From: Symsagittifera roscoffensis
Lineage: Eukaryota; Xenacoelomorpha; Acoela; Convolutidae
NCBI RefSeq assembly: GCF_963678635.1
Contig: NC_087063.1
Coordinates: 57,544,759 to 57,608,758 of the forward strand
Length of the DNA: 64,000 nt
Reading direction: 5' to 3'
Shown here: positions 21,946 through 33,540 of the stretch, one piece after another
Position numbering within the stretch: position 1 is the first letter of the stretch
Layout of the letters: each line of letters begins with the position of its first letter
Notes under the pieces: model-generated
The model's database searches: none
What the model was told of the DNA's origin: nothing
Seen by the model: the letters and a program-made list of their open reading frames with translations, nothing else
Position numbers and translations under genes: made by a program

Positions 21946-22746
21946 AATAACAACCAAATATATATATATTTTTTGGTACTCAAGTTTTTTTGCTAAAATT
22001 ACTTAGAAGAGCACTTATTTACTGCATTGGATAGCTCTAACTTGCTCCGTTAGTAATTTCCTAGTGTTCATTCAACCCGCACTAAGACTACTCGTGTCAG
22101 TAAAGACCCTGAGTGTTCCGACTGCCCCTTAAATTCAAAGCAATCAGTCATATTTTTATTCAATCAGTCATATATATCAATCAGTCTTAAGTAGTTTGAC
22201 AATTACGAGGCCAAAAACGATACCTTAATTACACCTGAAGACTTTGAAACTATCTAGTGCACGGGGGCATAAGGGGCGCTTCGGGTGTCTTTTGCCTTTG
22301 ACAATGCGTCGTCAGCAATCCGAACAGAGTCAATGCCTAATATCATCTCCTGATTTTGCTTCAGCGTTCTTTCGAGGAAGCAAAATGAGCGGAAATTTAC
22401 CGCTGGCAAAATAATTCCCATATGTCTCTGAAATTCAGTAATTTAGTTAGTGACTGAGACTGCATAATAAAAAGGTAGGATCACGTTAATTTGCTACAAT
22501 TGATAAGAGAAATTGTTTCAAAAAATCAAATAACAACCAAATACTTTTTACTTTTTTTGGTACTCAACTTTTTTTGCTAAAATTACTTAGAAGAGCATTT
22601 ATTTAGTGCATTGGATAGCTCTAACTTGCTCTGAGTTTCAATTATTTGCTTGTGTTCATTCAACCCGCAACAAGACTGCTCATGTCAGTAAAAACCCTGA
22701 GTGTTCCCACTACCCCTCAATTTCAACGCAATCAGTCATACTTTTA
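21933..22746. repeat. Pair of ~225-bp direct repeats
   Basis: 21933-22157 and 22516-22746 share TTTCAAAAAATCAAATAACA through CAATCAGTCATA with roughly one difference per ten bases. Between them lies unique sequence with CAATCAGTCATA repeated in short form around 22160-22190. Could be two fragments of one unidentified transposon. Confidence 0.75.
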
Positions 22747-23440
22747 GGAAACTCTAAAATAAAAAAGTGAATTATTTTTCCGATTATTTTCCAATATATC
22801 CCCTACAGGCTTCATAAAAAAGTGTGTAATTAGTGTCTAGCAACATATAAATATTTTCAAACAAATGGCCTCAAATCAGTTTTTTTCTTTTTTCTGATCT
22901 AGTCACTGGGTAATTGTTCCGACTTTCGAAGAAAGTGCGGAATATCTACGCTTGGTGTGGTTTTTTTATTCAGTAAGACTTGTTATCTAAACGTTTTTGA
23001 TCAATTTTGTATACCATCTGAAAAATAATGTTAACCTAAGCTCAAATTTGAAAATATATTTTACCGGTGATCATTTTTCGTGAAGTTACGGGCATTGAAA
23101 AATTGATCAATGTGCCAATTTGGGATAATTAAAGTGTGATATATATTGCGTATTTATATCACGCGTAAGAACCGAAATATTGCGTTGCAAATTGAATTGA
23201 AGCCAGCAATTTAATCCTAATATTTCAATACGAGCGCTAAACACACCATAAGTATTTTACGTAGCGTGTGGAGTGATAAGATGAAGAAAAAATGGAGAAC
23301 AAAAAAAACTTCTTCTTGTCTCTCTCAGTTATTTTGTCAATTGTTCAACAACAAAAAAAAAGCTTTTCAATTGGCCTTAAGTGCAGTCGGAATTTTCAGG
23401 GCTTTGCCGTGATAAACGAGCAGTCTTGTTACCCGTACAG
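22747..23440. other. AT-rich stretch, nothing recognised
   Basis: No convincing ORF, repeat or RNA gene. The 23292-23489 open frame overlaps the start of the following tandem repeat and is low complexity. Confidence 0.4.
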
Positions 23441-23655
23441 AAATAAAATAAAAATACAGATATGCCCAGGGTTATTCCATTTGTTGTGAGATTGCATATC
23501 TGTCCTGAACTGCATCAGACATGTTCAGACCTGGAAGATACAACAATTTTAATGTTACGCAAAAAAATAAAAATAAAGATATGCCCAGTTTGAATCCATT
23601 TGTTGTGAGATTGCATATCTGTCCTGAACTGCATCAGACATGATCAGATCTAGAA
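23441..23655. repeat. Two-unit tandem repeat (~120-bp period)
   Basis: Units at 23441-23537 and 23561-23655 share AAATAAAAAT, GATATGCCCAG and CCATTTGTTGTGAG through CATCAGACATG. Each unit contains a short inverted repeat (AGATATGC ... GCATATCT). Confidence 0.8.
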
Positions 23656-24612
23656 ATTTGTTTTTTTTTGAAATTTTCGAATGGATTCTTAACTTTTGTC
23701 ACGTGTCTTGTTTTTTTTTTCGTTGAAAATAGTTATTTTAACAAATAACACGAAAACTCGTTTAAAATCACGTCCTTGTTTTCAGTTTTTAGTGAAGGCG
23801 TGGGTAGTAAATATGAACGCCGAAAAACGCTATTTTCTGTTGTAATAACAAATTAGATCAATTGGGTCTTTTCTGTTTCAAACTTCTGGAAAAAAAAATA
23901 AAAAAACGGCGGTTGTCAGTAATTGTGGTTCATCTCGTATGTACTTATAAGACTAGAAAGCTTCGTTGTTATTGATATTTCGAGAGAGTCGCCTTAAACA
24001 CATCCTTACTTCTGGAAACTAAGCAATTTTTGACCACCCTGAAATCAGAGCGATAAAATCTATGGAAGAATTGAAAGAACTAGGAGAGGCTATGAAAGAT
24101 GACCACCTAAATGAGCCGCCAATTGTTCCAAACTTTTCCCCTTTGGAAGATCCGATTGTTTTGATGTATAAATGTATTTTCAGTTAAATATGGAAGTTGG
24201 CTTTGCAATCAAATCATTAGGTCAGAGAAGTGCTCTAAGTTTCTTGAAAACCGACATAAAGATAATCTGGAGTGCCTGTCGAAGAAGTCAAAGGAATCTA
24301 TGCTCTTTGCAGAATAAGCGCAGCTGAGTCTCCATGCATTCGATTTTGTAGCTGATTACTTGGGCTATAGTTAGGTTATTGATAAGTCAGAATTTTTGAT
24401 CTTCAAGCAATGCGAGGTCAATGAATTGATGAATCTTCAGGCAATGCGAGGTCGATCAAGAGTCGTTTGTTTTGGAATTTGAAAGCTTAAGCAAGTTTTT
24501 GTAGTAATGTTAACGATCATAGAAATATATCCACTGCGCGAGAAGTTTCTTAGAAAGACCCGGAGACATCTTTTCCCCTAAGAATATAGCACTTGAAACT
24601 TGAGCCCAATTT
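23656..24612. other. Mostly non-coding; possible exon fragments near 24061-24300
   Basis: A short frame starting ATG at 24061 (MEELKELGEAMKDDHLNEPP) is protein-like for about 40 codons and could be an exon of the decayed gene that follows. The rest shows only AT-rich sequence and two GATCTTCAAGCAATGCGAGG-like repeats around 24400-24450. Confidence 0.3.
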
Positions 24613-25305
24613 TTGTTGCTTTGGATTTTGTCGAGGTCAATCTATGATTACGATTGCTTGTATCTATCATCATACCTCAGGCGATCTCTTGCACTTTTCA
24701 ACCTCAGGCGATCTTTTCAACCAAGTTTGAGCATGCATGAAAGGGAATGCAAAATTGCGCACAATTTTCATGGCGAAAAACCAGATATTCATTTCGTGCC
24801 CAGGAAATTAAACATGACACATGAAGGCAAAAAATTTGAAGCTGAGTTTGTGGAGAAAAGTGTTTCTGTTATACGAGAGTATTTCTACAAATCGCAGGGC
24901 CTAAATACTTTACCGGTCATCACCCATATATCGCAAGGTTTAGTAAAAAACGTAAAAGATACATTGATGATAGAAAAAATTCCGATCGAAGGAATAGAGC
25001 ATCTTTGCCTCAGAGACAGTGGGTCTACGCAAAATAATCTGCCAACAGTGCCCTTTTATGGTATTGACGAAGTTGAATGCGCAGAATTTGGAGTGGTCAT
25101 ATTTTTTTAGGGCTTTCGGGCTACGAAAAATAAGAACTTGAGCCTTTTTTCTGAAAATTATTTCGAAGTCATGGGCACAAGTCACAATTTCTCAAAAGTT
25201 GAAACTATCTTTGAGTCAGAACACAAAGAAAAAGACATGAATCTTTCAAAAATTGACGGTGTTAGATGTCTTAAGGGTACCAAAGGGACTCTCGTTGCGG
25301 CGTGA
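24613..25305 (+). pseudogene. Decayed protein-coding remnant, family not recognised
   Basis: The frame is open from ATG 24613 to a TAG at 25108, then continues open in the same frame to TGA 25303, giving about 230 codons with one internal stop. The most protein-like part runs from residue ~60 (GKKFEAEFVEKSVSVI, LPTVPFYGIDEVECAEFG) past the stop (SENYFEVMGTSHNFSKVE). Further decayed pieces continue to ~25420 in other frames. No domain recognised. It may be a host-gene or transposon pseudogene. Confidence 0.45.
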
Positions 25306-25943
25306 GAGATGTCGTTATTTTTGGTTCTACTTCAAAATGCGACTTGGAAAGAAAGTTCCATGGCAGCACCAGGAAATTGATAAACTTTTCAGAAACTTTT
25401 GATAAACTTTTCAGAAACTTTTTCTGAGCCAAGAGAATAGCGAAAACAAGCCATATGTTTTTGATTCACAAGATTATCAAAATGTTTCCCCAGAAGAAGA
25501 GGAAATGCCCAATTCGGATGAAATATACTCAAGTTGGGAGATCTGGAAAAATTGAAAAAGAAGGAACAGAAGTATTAACAATATAACAATTTTTTGAGCA
25601 ATATAACTCAAAATCTGACTAATGGGCTTTTCTTCAGTTTCCACCCCCTTGTTTTCTCAAATTCAATATTTGAAAATTTTTAAAAACGACTTCTAATGTT
25701 ATAAGCAGCGTTGGGGGGTTGGAAATTGGAAAAGAGCCCAATTATGTGGTTCATTGTCTTGTTCTTCAACATCTGGCAAGTGTTTTAGTTAAAATATTAA
25801 AAATAAAACATTTCAATAAATCTTTTAAACAGCTTGTTTTTTCGCCTTGTTTGCAAAAGAAATTGATCAAAACTGTTTTTAGACCCTTGAATTGATCTGC
25901 CCCGGAGTCTTTTTGAAATTTTATTGAGTGGAAATCTATCCAA
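25306..25943. other. No gene recognised
   Basis: Frameshifted continuation of the preceding remnant up to about 25420, then AT-rich DNA with no repeat or ORF of note. Confidence 0.4.
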
Positions 25944-26332
25944 CAAAAACTTGGAAACCAGATCTCAGCATCTTAAAATCTTGCCTTTATCAGATCTTGT
26001 CCAGACATGGTGCATGTTTCGTTTGGACATGGACATGTCTGAATCAGGACTGAGGCAGGTATGGATTCTATCACAAAAGCAGATCTGCTCAAGGCCTGAT
26101 TCAGACCTGGGGCACACATGGGTCAGACCTGGTGCAGATCTGTTCAGATCTGACCCATATATGTTCCAGGTCTGAATCAGACCTTGAGCAGATCTGCTTT
26201 TGTGATAGAATCCATACCTGCCTGAGTCCTGATTCAGACATGTCCATGTCCAAACGAAACATGCACCATGTCTGGACAAGATCTGAAATAGGCAAGATTT
26301 TACGATGCTCAGATCTGGTTTCCAAGTTTTTG
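25944..26332. repeat. 389-bp near-perfect palindrome (foldback element)
   Basis: The left arm starts CAAAAACTTGGAAACCAGATCT and is matched by its reverse complement ending at 26332. The centre is near 26138 with almost no spacer. Internal sequence is rich in CAGATCTG and CAGACCTG/CAGGTCTG words, which are themselves short inverted repeats. Arms differ at a handful of positions. ORFs on both strands here are mirror-image artefacts. Could be a foldback/MITE-type element. A scaffold gap follows 11 bp later. Confidence 0.9.
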
Positions 26333-26343
26333 TAAAGTACGGG

Positions 26344-26543
26344 NNNNNNNNNNNNNNNNNNNNNNNNNNNNNNNNNNNNNNNNNNNNNNNNNNNNNNNNN
26401 NNNNNNNNNNNNNNNNNNNNNNNNNNNNNNNNNNNNNNNNNNNNNNNNNNNNNNNNNNNNNNNNNNNNNNNNNNNNNNNNNNNNNNNNNNNNNNNNNNNN
26501 NNNNNNNNNNNNNNNNNNNNNNNNNNNNNNNNNNNNNNNNNNN
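26344..26543. other. Assembly gap (200 Ns)
   Basis: A run of exactly 200 N, a conventional gap size of unknown true length. It lies right after the palindrome, so the join may be unreliable. Confidence 1.
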
Positions 26544-27485
26544 GAATAAATCAACCGTGACTTGAATAAATCAAATTTGACAGATACTGCACGCAAAAAA
26601 ACATGAAATGAGAAAATTTGCAAGAAAAGGTAACCACGTTACCTATATTTAGGTAGAAAAACATAGCCCGAACCCGTTAACTCACATCTTTGATTCAATC
26701 ACGCAAATGAATTTGTGCAATCTTTAAGGGCTTAATTGTTGAATTACCCGGCTTGACCAAAATTGCTTATGCAACAATTCTCATAAATGAACAAACGCTT
26801 ATCATAGAATTTTGTACAATTCCATAGAAACTTGTTAAGAAAATTTTAAGATAAGCTTTTTTCATATATGGAAGTTATAGGATAAGCATTTTTTCATAAA
26901 CCAAAAATTGATTTTTTCTAAAATTTTATTTCTAAAAATTTTTGGGATGTGTTGTAAACGACCTGAATTGTGTAAGAGTTCTTTTCACAAATCATTACTG
27001 AAAGCATCAAACTTTTAAATTTTGGCAAAAGTTTTCAAAGATGTGTTTTTTTTTAATTAGAATTTTCAAATTATCAGACATTGATCAAGGCATATCTGAT
27101 TATACCATTCAAAAAAATAGACCCTGTTTTAAAAAGTTATTCAGAGAAACGGAAAAAAATTCAATTTTTGTGTATCCAGGACTACATTATGCACACAAAA
27201 AATAAAAAAAATTGCATGCAAAATTTTTTTTGGAAAAGGTTTGTTTGAGTACAATATTCGATTTGCGGTCAAAAAAAACACAAAAAAAATTTGAGGCAAT
27301 TTCAATTTTACTTAGAATTTTTTTTTTGAAATTGTATGGCTAGCAATTTTCCATACATTTGATATATGGAACTGTATGCTAAGCACTTTTGGTGTATGGA
27401 ATTGTAAGATAAGCTTTTTCGGTTCATGGAGGTTAACCCGGGTAGTCGCCTCTTAAACTCGCTTTTTGGTCTCAAATAAACATAA
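26544..27485. other. AT-rich stretch with weak internal repeats
   Basis: Imperfect repeats of a phrase like ATGGAATTGTAAGATAAGC occur around 26850-26900 and 27340-27430. No coding sequence recognised. Confidence 0.4.
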
Positions 27486-28669
27486 CCCGCACCGGAGTTC
27501 CATGGATAATAATCGATTATAATGGAAAAATGTTGTCTAAAATGTTGTCAATATAATCCATTATAATCCATTATAATCCATTATTGTGGCAAATTTAGAC
27601 CACGTAATCGATTATGTGGTCATTAAAATCGATTTTTTTGAAAAATAAAAATCCATTATAATCCATTATAATCGATTATAATCCATTATTTTTGTCACTG
27701 AAATCGATTATTTTTGCCAAAATAATCCATTATAATCCATTTCATTTTTAGAACTAAATTCGACTATTTTTGCAAAATATTGCAAATTTTGCGAGAAAAT
27801 TGCAGAATTTATGCCATGTCTTTTACTACATGGCATGTCTCAACGTCATCCCCTCGCCCCCTCAAGCTTCCTCCCTCCCCCTCAGCTGGGGGGGGGGGGG
27901 TGAGAAGCTGTGGGGGGTTGGATAAATAAATTTCGGGTAAACTGGGGGAGGGTAAATGGAGGACTGGTAAACTGGGGGGGGGGTAATGGATGGGAGGGGG
28001 AGTAAGCGGTGGGGGGGGGGGGGGGATAGTAAACTGGTGGGGGTAGTAAACTGGGGGGGGGGGGCGGTAAGCGGTAAACTGGGGGGGGGGGGGTGAGGGT
28101 GGTAAACTGGGGGGGGGGGGGGGTAAAAAAAAACTGGGTTAAAAAAACTTATAATTATTATCCATGGAACTCCGGCGGGGGAAGCTATGAAAATCTAATT
28201 CAAACCCCTGAAAATTTAGTTTCATTAGGGTTTTGGTTAAAAAACAGTAAAATGAAGTGTTAGTTAAACTGCGATGAATTAAAAAAAGTAGAGACAAAAA
28301 ATATATAAATTTTATTCTGAAATGTAACATTTTATGAAACGTAATTCGTAGCAACTGCACTAAACAGGAAATGAGATAATTTTGAACAAAATTGTAAATT
28401 TCAAGAATAAACCCTCGAAAAATCCATTATAATCGATTATAATCGATTAAAAATGGATTATTTCGCCTCGAAAACAAGTTTCATTTTCTTTCAAAAATAA
28501 TCGATTATAATCGATTATAATCGATTGTATTCGGATTTTATTGATTAAAAAAATAGTTTCATTATAATCCGTTTTTTAATTGATTATAATCGATTATTAT
28601 CGAAATTTATTGAGACAGACCACGAAAATTCAATATAATCGATTATTATCCATGGAACTCCGGTGCGGG
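27486..28669. mobile_element. Non-autonomous TIR element (1184 bp)
   Basis: Perfect 36-bp terminal inverted repeats beginning CCCGCACCGGAGTTCCATGG. Subterminal regions on both sides are packed with AATCGATTATAATCCATTAT-type words (27540-27730 and 28420-28650). A third TIR-like copy (CCATGGAACTCCGGCGGGGG) sits internally at about 28162-28181 in the orientation of the right end, so a shorter ~700-bp element may be nested or fused. No transposase. No clear target-site duplication at the ends. Confidence 0.75.
27886..28135 (+). repeat. G-run minisatellite (GTAAACTGGGGGG)n
   Basis: About ten irregular units of GTAAACTGG followed by 5-14 G residues, preceded by a C-rich segment. G-run length varies between units, as expected from slippage. 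The strand has strong G-quadruplex potential. Lies inside the TIR element. Confidence 0.85.
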
Positions 28670-29768
28670 AGGATTTGTGGACGACAAAAAAAATAAGTTA
28701 AGGAGAAACAAGCGTTCAAAACATGATTAACTCGGTTAAAATTTTTCAAAAATGTCATTTGAGGTTTTTAAGCTGCTTCTTAAAAACTATTCTAGTGTTT
28801 TTATAAGATTTTAAGAGACAAATTTAATCAAACTATAAAAAACCTGGCTTGTTTTGAGACAAAAGATACAAAAAAACTTCCTGGTTTTAGTATAGGCGAG
28901 CGTTGACCTTATAATTGTAAATCTAATATCTGCACTTTTGTCCTTGTTGTTTTTGACCTTTGAAAATGAAGAGGGACTTTGTATTCGGGAATGTCTCAGT
29001 TCTTTTTTTCTTTTGATTTTCTTTTCCGGATAAAATCAGGTACCACAAATAACTATCGGACTGGATCGAGTTAAATATCATGTGAAAGTCAAAAAATGTC
29101 CCAATTTTGAGAAAAACAGGTAAGAAATTTTTGAATTTGGGTCTAATTTTGGGCGAACAAAAAGCGAGTGTGCAGCTTATAATAGAGTTTTTTTTAGAAA
29201 AGAAGAATAAACCGAGAAACATTTACAGGCAGCTAAATTTTAATTTAATCCTTGAAAACAGGTCTTAAACATTTTTAGCGCAATTTTTGATTAAAAACAC
29301 TTGAAAAATTGGAAAAAATATTGCAAAAATAGCGAAAATTTTGAGTTTTTTAAATATGTTTTTATTGCTTTTTAGTCATTTTTTGACGAAAAGTTTATTG
29401 TCTTGCTGATTTTGCTAAGAATGTCAAAAAGACCTAAAACTTAGGCTTTAAGGAAAATTTTAAACGCCATTTTATGATTAAAAACACTTAAAAAAATGAA
29501 AAAATGTTGCTGCAATATGCGATATTAGCTCGAATTTATTTGAATTTATATATATATACTTTTTCCTCTTATAATCTTGCTGCGTTTACTAAGAATGTCA
29601 AAATTGCTTAAATTTTAGACATTTGTTCTTATTCTTTTCTCAAACCACGCACGAAAAACAACACTGAATTGAAAATAAATAGTAATTTTTTAAGAATATG
29701 GTGGGAACATTTTGAGCTATATGCACAGCAACCGGCTATACTTGTTTTAAGTTAGCAATTTGTTTCAG
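28670..29768. other. No gene recognised
   Basis: AT-rich DNA with a loosely repeated phrase AAAACACTTGAAAAA around 29290 and 29480. The 99-codon minus open frame at 28923-29222 is low-complexity. The end (29750-29768) is a good pyrimidine-rich splice acceptor for the next feature. Confidence 0.4.
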
Positions 29769-29990
29769 GATTCTCGTTCAAAGTGTCTGATGATGATTGT
29801 GATACTGAGGGCGCCAATTCGACCGAATTCATGTGTGGCGACAAGAGTAACTGTGTCGCGAACAAAAGACAGTGCGACGGGGTCAAAGACTACAACGACG
29901 GAACTGATGAACTGGGACGTCCAACACAGCCTGTCAATGCTACGACTACAAGTCACCACCGCAGCAGAATGTGGAAGATTTGGCGGTAAT
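29769..29990 (+). pseudogene. LDL-receptor class A exon remnant
   Basis: After an acceptor TTTGTTTCAG (ending 29768) the frame encodes one LDLa module: FxC (EFMCGD), NCVANKRQCDG, then DYNDGTDE. Family knowledge: LDLa repeats have six Cys and a Ca-binding DxSDE motif. Here the fifth Cys is replaced by Tyr (KDYNDGTDE). After GTDE the protein-like continuation (CQCYDYKSPPQQNVEDL) is in another frame, implying a 1-nt shift. Interpretation: a decayed exon of an extracellular receptor or matrix protein, or a real exon with a sequencing error. Confidence 0.6.
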
Positions 29991-30247
29991 AACTCTCTGA
30001 CAGCTGCTGCGTTTCCAGGAAAAACTGTGTATTTAAAACAAATTTTTGCATGTGGATTTAATGGATTCCGCAATGAAGTCTATAAGCTGAATTTTTTTTC
30101 ATTGAAATCCACAAATCAAATTAGAGACTTATTTCACACCAATTAGCTCATAATGCTCAAATTTGGCTATGAATTGTATTAACAGTTTAAAAAAGAATGT
30201 TTCTCAGGCTGTTGTTGAATTCTTATTTCATGGTAAATCGACCATGA
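29991..30247. other. No gene recognised
   Basis: Short AT-rich spacer between the LDLa exon and the LTR element. Confidence 0.4.
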
Positions 30248-30626
30248 TGGAACCAGATCTAAACTAGTATTTATAATTGGTTATTATTATGATATTTTAT
30301 CTCTATAAAATATTAAATACTAACCAATCATAATCCATCAAACTAACAATCCACTTATTTGTAAGTGTTGAAACTACTTGTAGTTTCAACACCAGAGCAA
30401 TTTGAAATAAACTTAGAATACAGTTGTTCTCATTCTGGAACTAACTCGCATAAACCGGTGTACACTAGATCTATTGAGACTAGGAGATATAAGAGTTAGA
30501 TTAAGATTGGTATTAGACTAAGAAGTTGCACGAATCTATCCGGCCGAAAATAAGATAGAGTGACGAGCAAACGGTATACCTTAACTGAAATTACACTATG
30601 AGTTAAAAACAAAAGGGTATAACTCA
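30248..30626 (+). repeat. 5' LTR (379 bp)
   Basis: TG...CA termini. Differs from the 3' LTR by scattered substitutions and one ~20-bp indel in the TTGTAAGTGTTGAAACTACT area, where the 5' copy contains a short repeat of GTTGAAACTACTTG. Confidence 0.85.
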
Positions 30627-30717
30627 TCTGGTGCGACCAAAAAGTCTCGAATAGACCCTAACTAACCTAGATATAGAAGAAATATATTAGAATTCGACAA
30701 ATACAACATTTAAAAAA

Positions 30718-30942
30718 ATGTTATATGACAATAACTTAGTAGAAATGTCTCCACGACTCAATAGATCAGAGCCAATTTTCCGAACAATACGAGAACTACC
30801 CGGTATTGGAAGAAGACCTTGGACAAGAGACGACGTACGACTAGGAAGAAATTTACCAATCGATTTCATGATTGTACGACAAAAACGAGATCAAACTACA
30901 ATATTTAGAATACTTCCGGCAGTAAATTTAAATTTTCATTGA
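30718..30942 (+). pseudogene. Possible gag/pol N-terminal fragment
   Basis: A 74-aa open frame 90 bp after the primer-binding site, starting MLYDNNLVEMSPRLNRSEP. It is basic and protein-like, with no domain. The position just downstream of the PBS is where the first retrotransposon ORF would begin. Confidence 0.35.
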
Positions 30943-31256
30943 CTGACATCAAAATTTGAACAAACATCTGCAATAACCTTTCATGGCGCTAAACCTATTA
31001 ATTCTACAGTAACGATTGATAAAAGCAACTCTAGTCGTTCTCTTTAAAAATCTAGAGTATTAAAAACATCTTGGAAAAATTATTTATTGAATATACAATA
31101 CAAAAGTTAGTTAGTATAAAGCATAATTGTTAGTATATATAAATCATCTTTTCATCCCAGCTTCATCGCCTAAAACATAACAGCAAATCTCAAAATAATA
31201 ACATCATCAAAACTAAACGCTTAACCTTTTCTTCATTTAAACCTTTACCTTAAAGT

Positions 31257-31464
31257 TATCAAGGGTTATCCTTGTTTTCACTCATATTGATTTCATTTAA
31301 AATTTCAGATCATCAAGGCTTCCTTTGGATCTTTAAAACAATTTCAATTAACTTAAAATAAATTAACTTTATCTAAATATTCTGATCATCAAGGCTTCCC
31401 TTGGATCTTTAAATTAAATTAAACTAAATCTAAGTTTCGGATCATCAAGGCTTATCTTTGGATC
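31257..31464 (+). repeat. Four hairpin repeats (ATCAAGG...CCTTGGAT)
   Basis: Copies at about 31257-31277, 31308-31331, 31384-31407 and 31440-31464. Each has the form GATCATCAAGG, a short loop, then CCTTGGATC, so each can fold as a small stem-loop. Spaced by 35-75 bp of AT-rich DNA. Lies in the leader/gag part of the LTR element. Confidence 0.6.
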
Positions 31465-32749
31465 AAATAGAACAATTTTGTTCTCTTCCTCCCAATTCAA
31501 TTAGTGTCTAACGACTACCCAACCCTTATCAATGACCCAGAATTAACAGAAACTTTTCAAGAACTAACCATTCTACTTAGGATAAACAGTGAAGAACTTT
31601 GGTTACTCATCCTTCACTTGATCTTATCTCTTAACTGACTCAGGATAGTACTCAAACTTAGTAAATCATAAAATAGTATCTAACGAACTACTTGCGTTCT
31701 AATAATACTTGAACCGTGTGGATCCATTTACTATTCTCCAACCCTTGATCACAAATCACAACCCCTAAGTAATATTAGGTAGGTCTATCTTAGCTTAGAA
31801 TTAGTCACGAGAAAGTAAAATAATTCTCAGGAATCGATATACGCTTTTCTCTTCATCACCACAAAACGACCCAAGTTAGCTTAACCACAAAAAAATCGTA
31901 AGAACTAACAGTTTAAGACATTAAAAATTATTAGCCCAAATATTGCATCCATCATCCTAAACCTTATGTCAAGAGACAATTTAGGAAACAAACAAACAAT
32001 CATAATACACAATTGTTTAATTAATGACAAAAATATGACCTCATAATCACACCACAGAAACAAACCATAGGATACATAAGAACAAAAAGATAAACACTAA
32101 GATAGAAAACTATTAATAAACAAAAACAAGTTTTTAGGAAAAGATTTTCAAAACGAAGAAACGCAAGTACTAAAAACTGAATTTAAAAGGTGACACAATT
32201 GAATTTATAGAAACTCCGACAATGGTTGTCCGTAAATTTTAAACACCATCTTGAGCACAAAAAAAAATTTAGGACACAAATTGTACGAAAAAACTTCGAA
32301 AAACAGGTCAACAATGGCACAATTTTTTTATGGATTTTGTAGATCAAATTTTCCAATTTTTTCAAAAAATCGTGAAATCTTATTTTCCGAGACGCAAGAT
32401 CTAGCCTATAAGCCCCAGATTAGTTAATAAAAACAGCATCAGAACAACAACCTGAGAAAAATTCGCGTCCCAACCCAAACCTCTGAAATCCACCAAAAAA
32501 CAAGGAATTTGGGCATATTTTTCCAACTTTTTCAAAACTAGAGTCAGAAAATCAAATTTTTCAGAACGTTGGGCCCTAGAGATGACTATTGGCTATGACT
32601 AGGATAAAAAATTAGAGAAATACAATTTAAATTGCGCTAGGGAGAACTTTTTTAAGATTTCAATATTAGGAAAAGGAAAGTAAATGCAAAGTGAAAAAAA
32701 ATTGTATACTTACAGAGTTTGAACGTAGCAGTACTTTGCGCCCCGATGA
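31465..32749. other. Decayed internal region of the LTR element
   Basis: Around 31510-31640 a frame reads PTLINDPELTETFQELTILL, which is Gag-like in composition but too short to assign. The rest has no recognisable coding sequence. RT-region motifs are absent. Confidence 0.35.
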
Positions 32750-33540
32750 ACCCTCATTGAAACCTCCACCGAATACATGGACACCTACTTAGTATTATGC
32801 AAAGATTGCTTAACATGCCAATTAATCAAAAATACACAAGGTTATTGTCAACCCACTAAAGAATCGATATGTTATAATCTACCAATTAGCTTTCGGTACA
32901 CACACTGAACGGATTTTAAACAGAGACAAAAAACAGAACGAAATTTACCAGAAAGTAACAAAAAAATTATTACAAAGACAAAATATTATTTCCCAAGCAA
33001 ATTCCCGATTTACCCCAGCTACAAATTTAAAAATTGGAACATATGTTTTAATTCCAACTTTACAACACAAAAAAGAATTTCTAAAAATCTACATCCACCC
33101 CAAAAAGAACCGTATCAATTAATTGATAAACCCACTGATGTAACATACAAACTTTTAGACTTAAGCAAAAAAGAAATCGTTCAACATCGAAACAACCCTT
33201 TACCTTATTACCCGAAAGAGTACGCCCTTCGAGAATTACTCAATTATACTCTTTTACAGGACCTAAAGTTATTCAAAACATCTCAGAACAACATCAAAAT
33301 CAAATCACTGATATGTACCCCATCCAAAAACAATTAGATAAAAAGGACAAAGAACTTCCCAAAAAAATATCAAAAAATTTAGACAACAAAAAAAAATCAC
33401 TCAAACAGAAAAAAAAAAAAATCGAAGCAAAAATTATACCACAAGATCAAAAAGAAAAATCTCCACATAGACAATCATCGCGACTTCGTAATCAGCCACG
33501 AAAAGACTACAAATATTTCAACCCGCATCTAAAAAATTAA
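32750..33540 (+). pseudogene. Integrase remnant (zinc finger and C-terminal domain)
   Basis: First piece 32760-32880: LCKDCLTCQLIKNTQGYCQP, the CxxC half of the integrase zinc-binding domain. The DDE core is deleted. From ~32890: a C-terminal region with NLKIGTYVLIP, then KPTDVTYKLLDLSKKEIVQH and NPLPYYPKEYALRELLNYT, and a Lys-rich tail ending HRQSSRLRNQPRKDYKYF at TAA 33538. These are typical of the pol C-terminus of Ty3/gypsy elements. The 75-aa ORF at 33313-33540 is this tail. Confidence 0.7.

Noticed and set aside
25924-26335. ORFs on both strands in the palindrome
   Set aside because: The same peptide appears on both strands because the sequence is its own reverse complement; no coding evidence.
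26305-26623. Open frames across the N gap
   Set aside because: They consist of unknown residues and mirror-image palindrome sequence.
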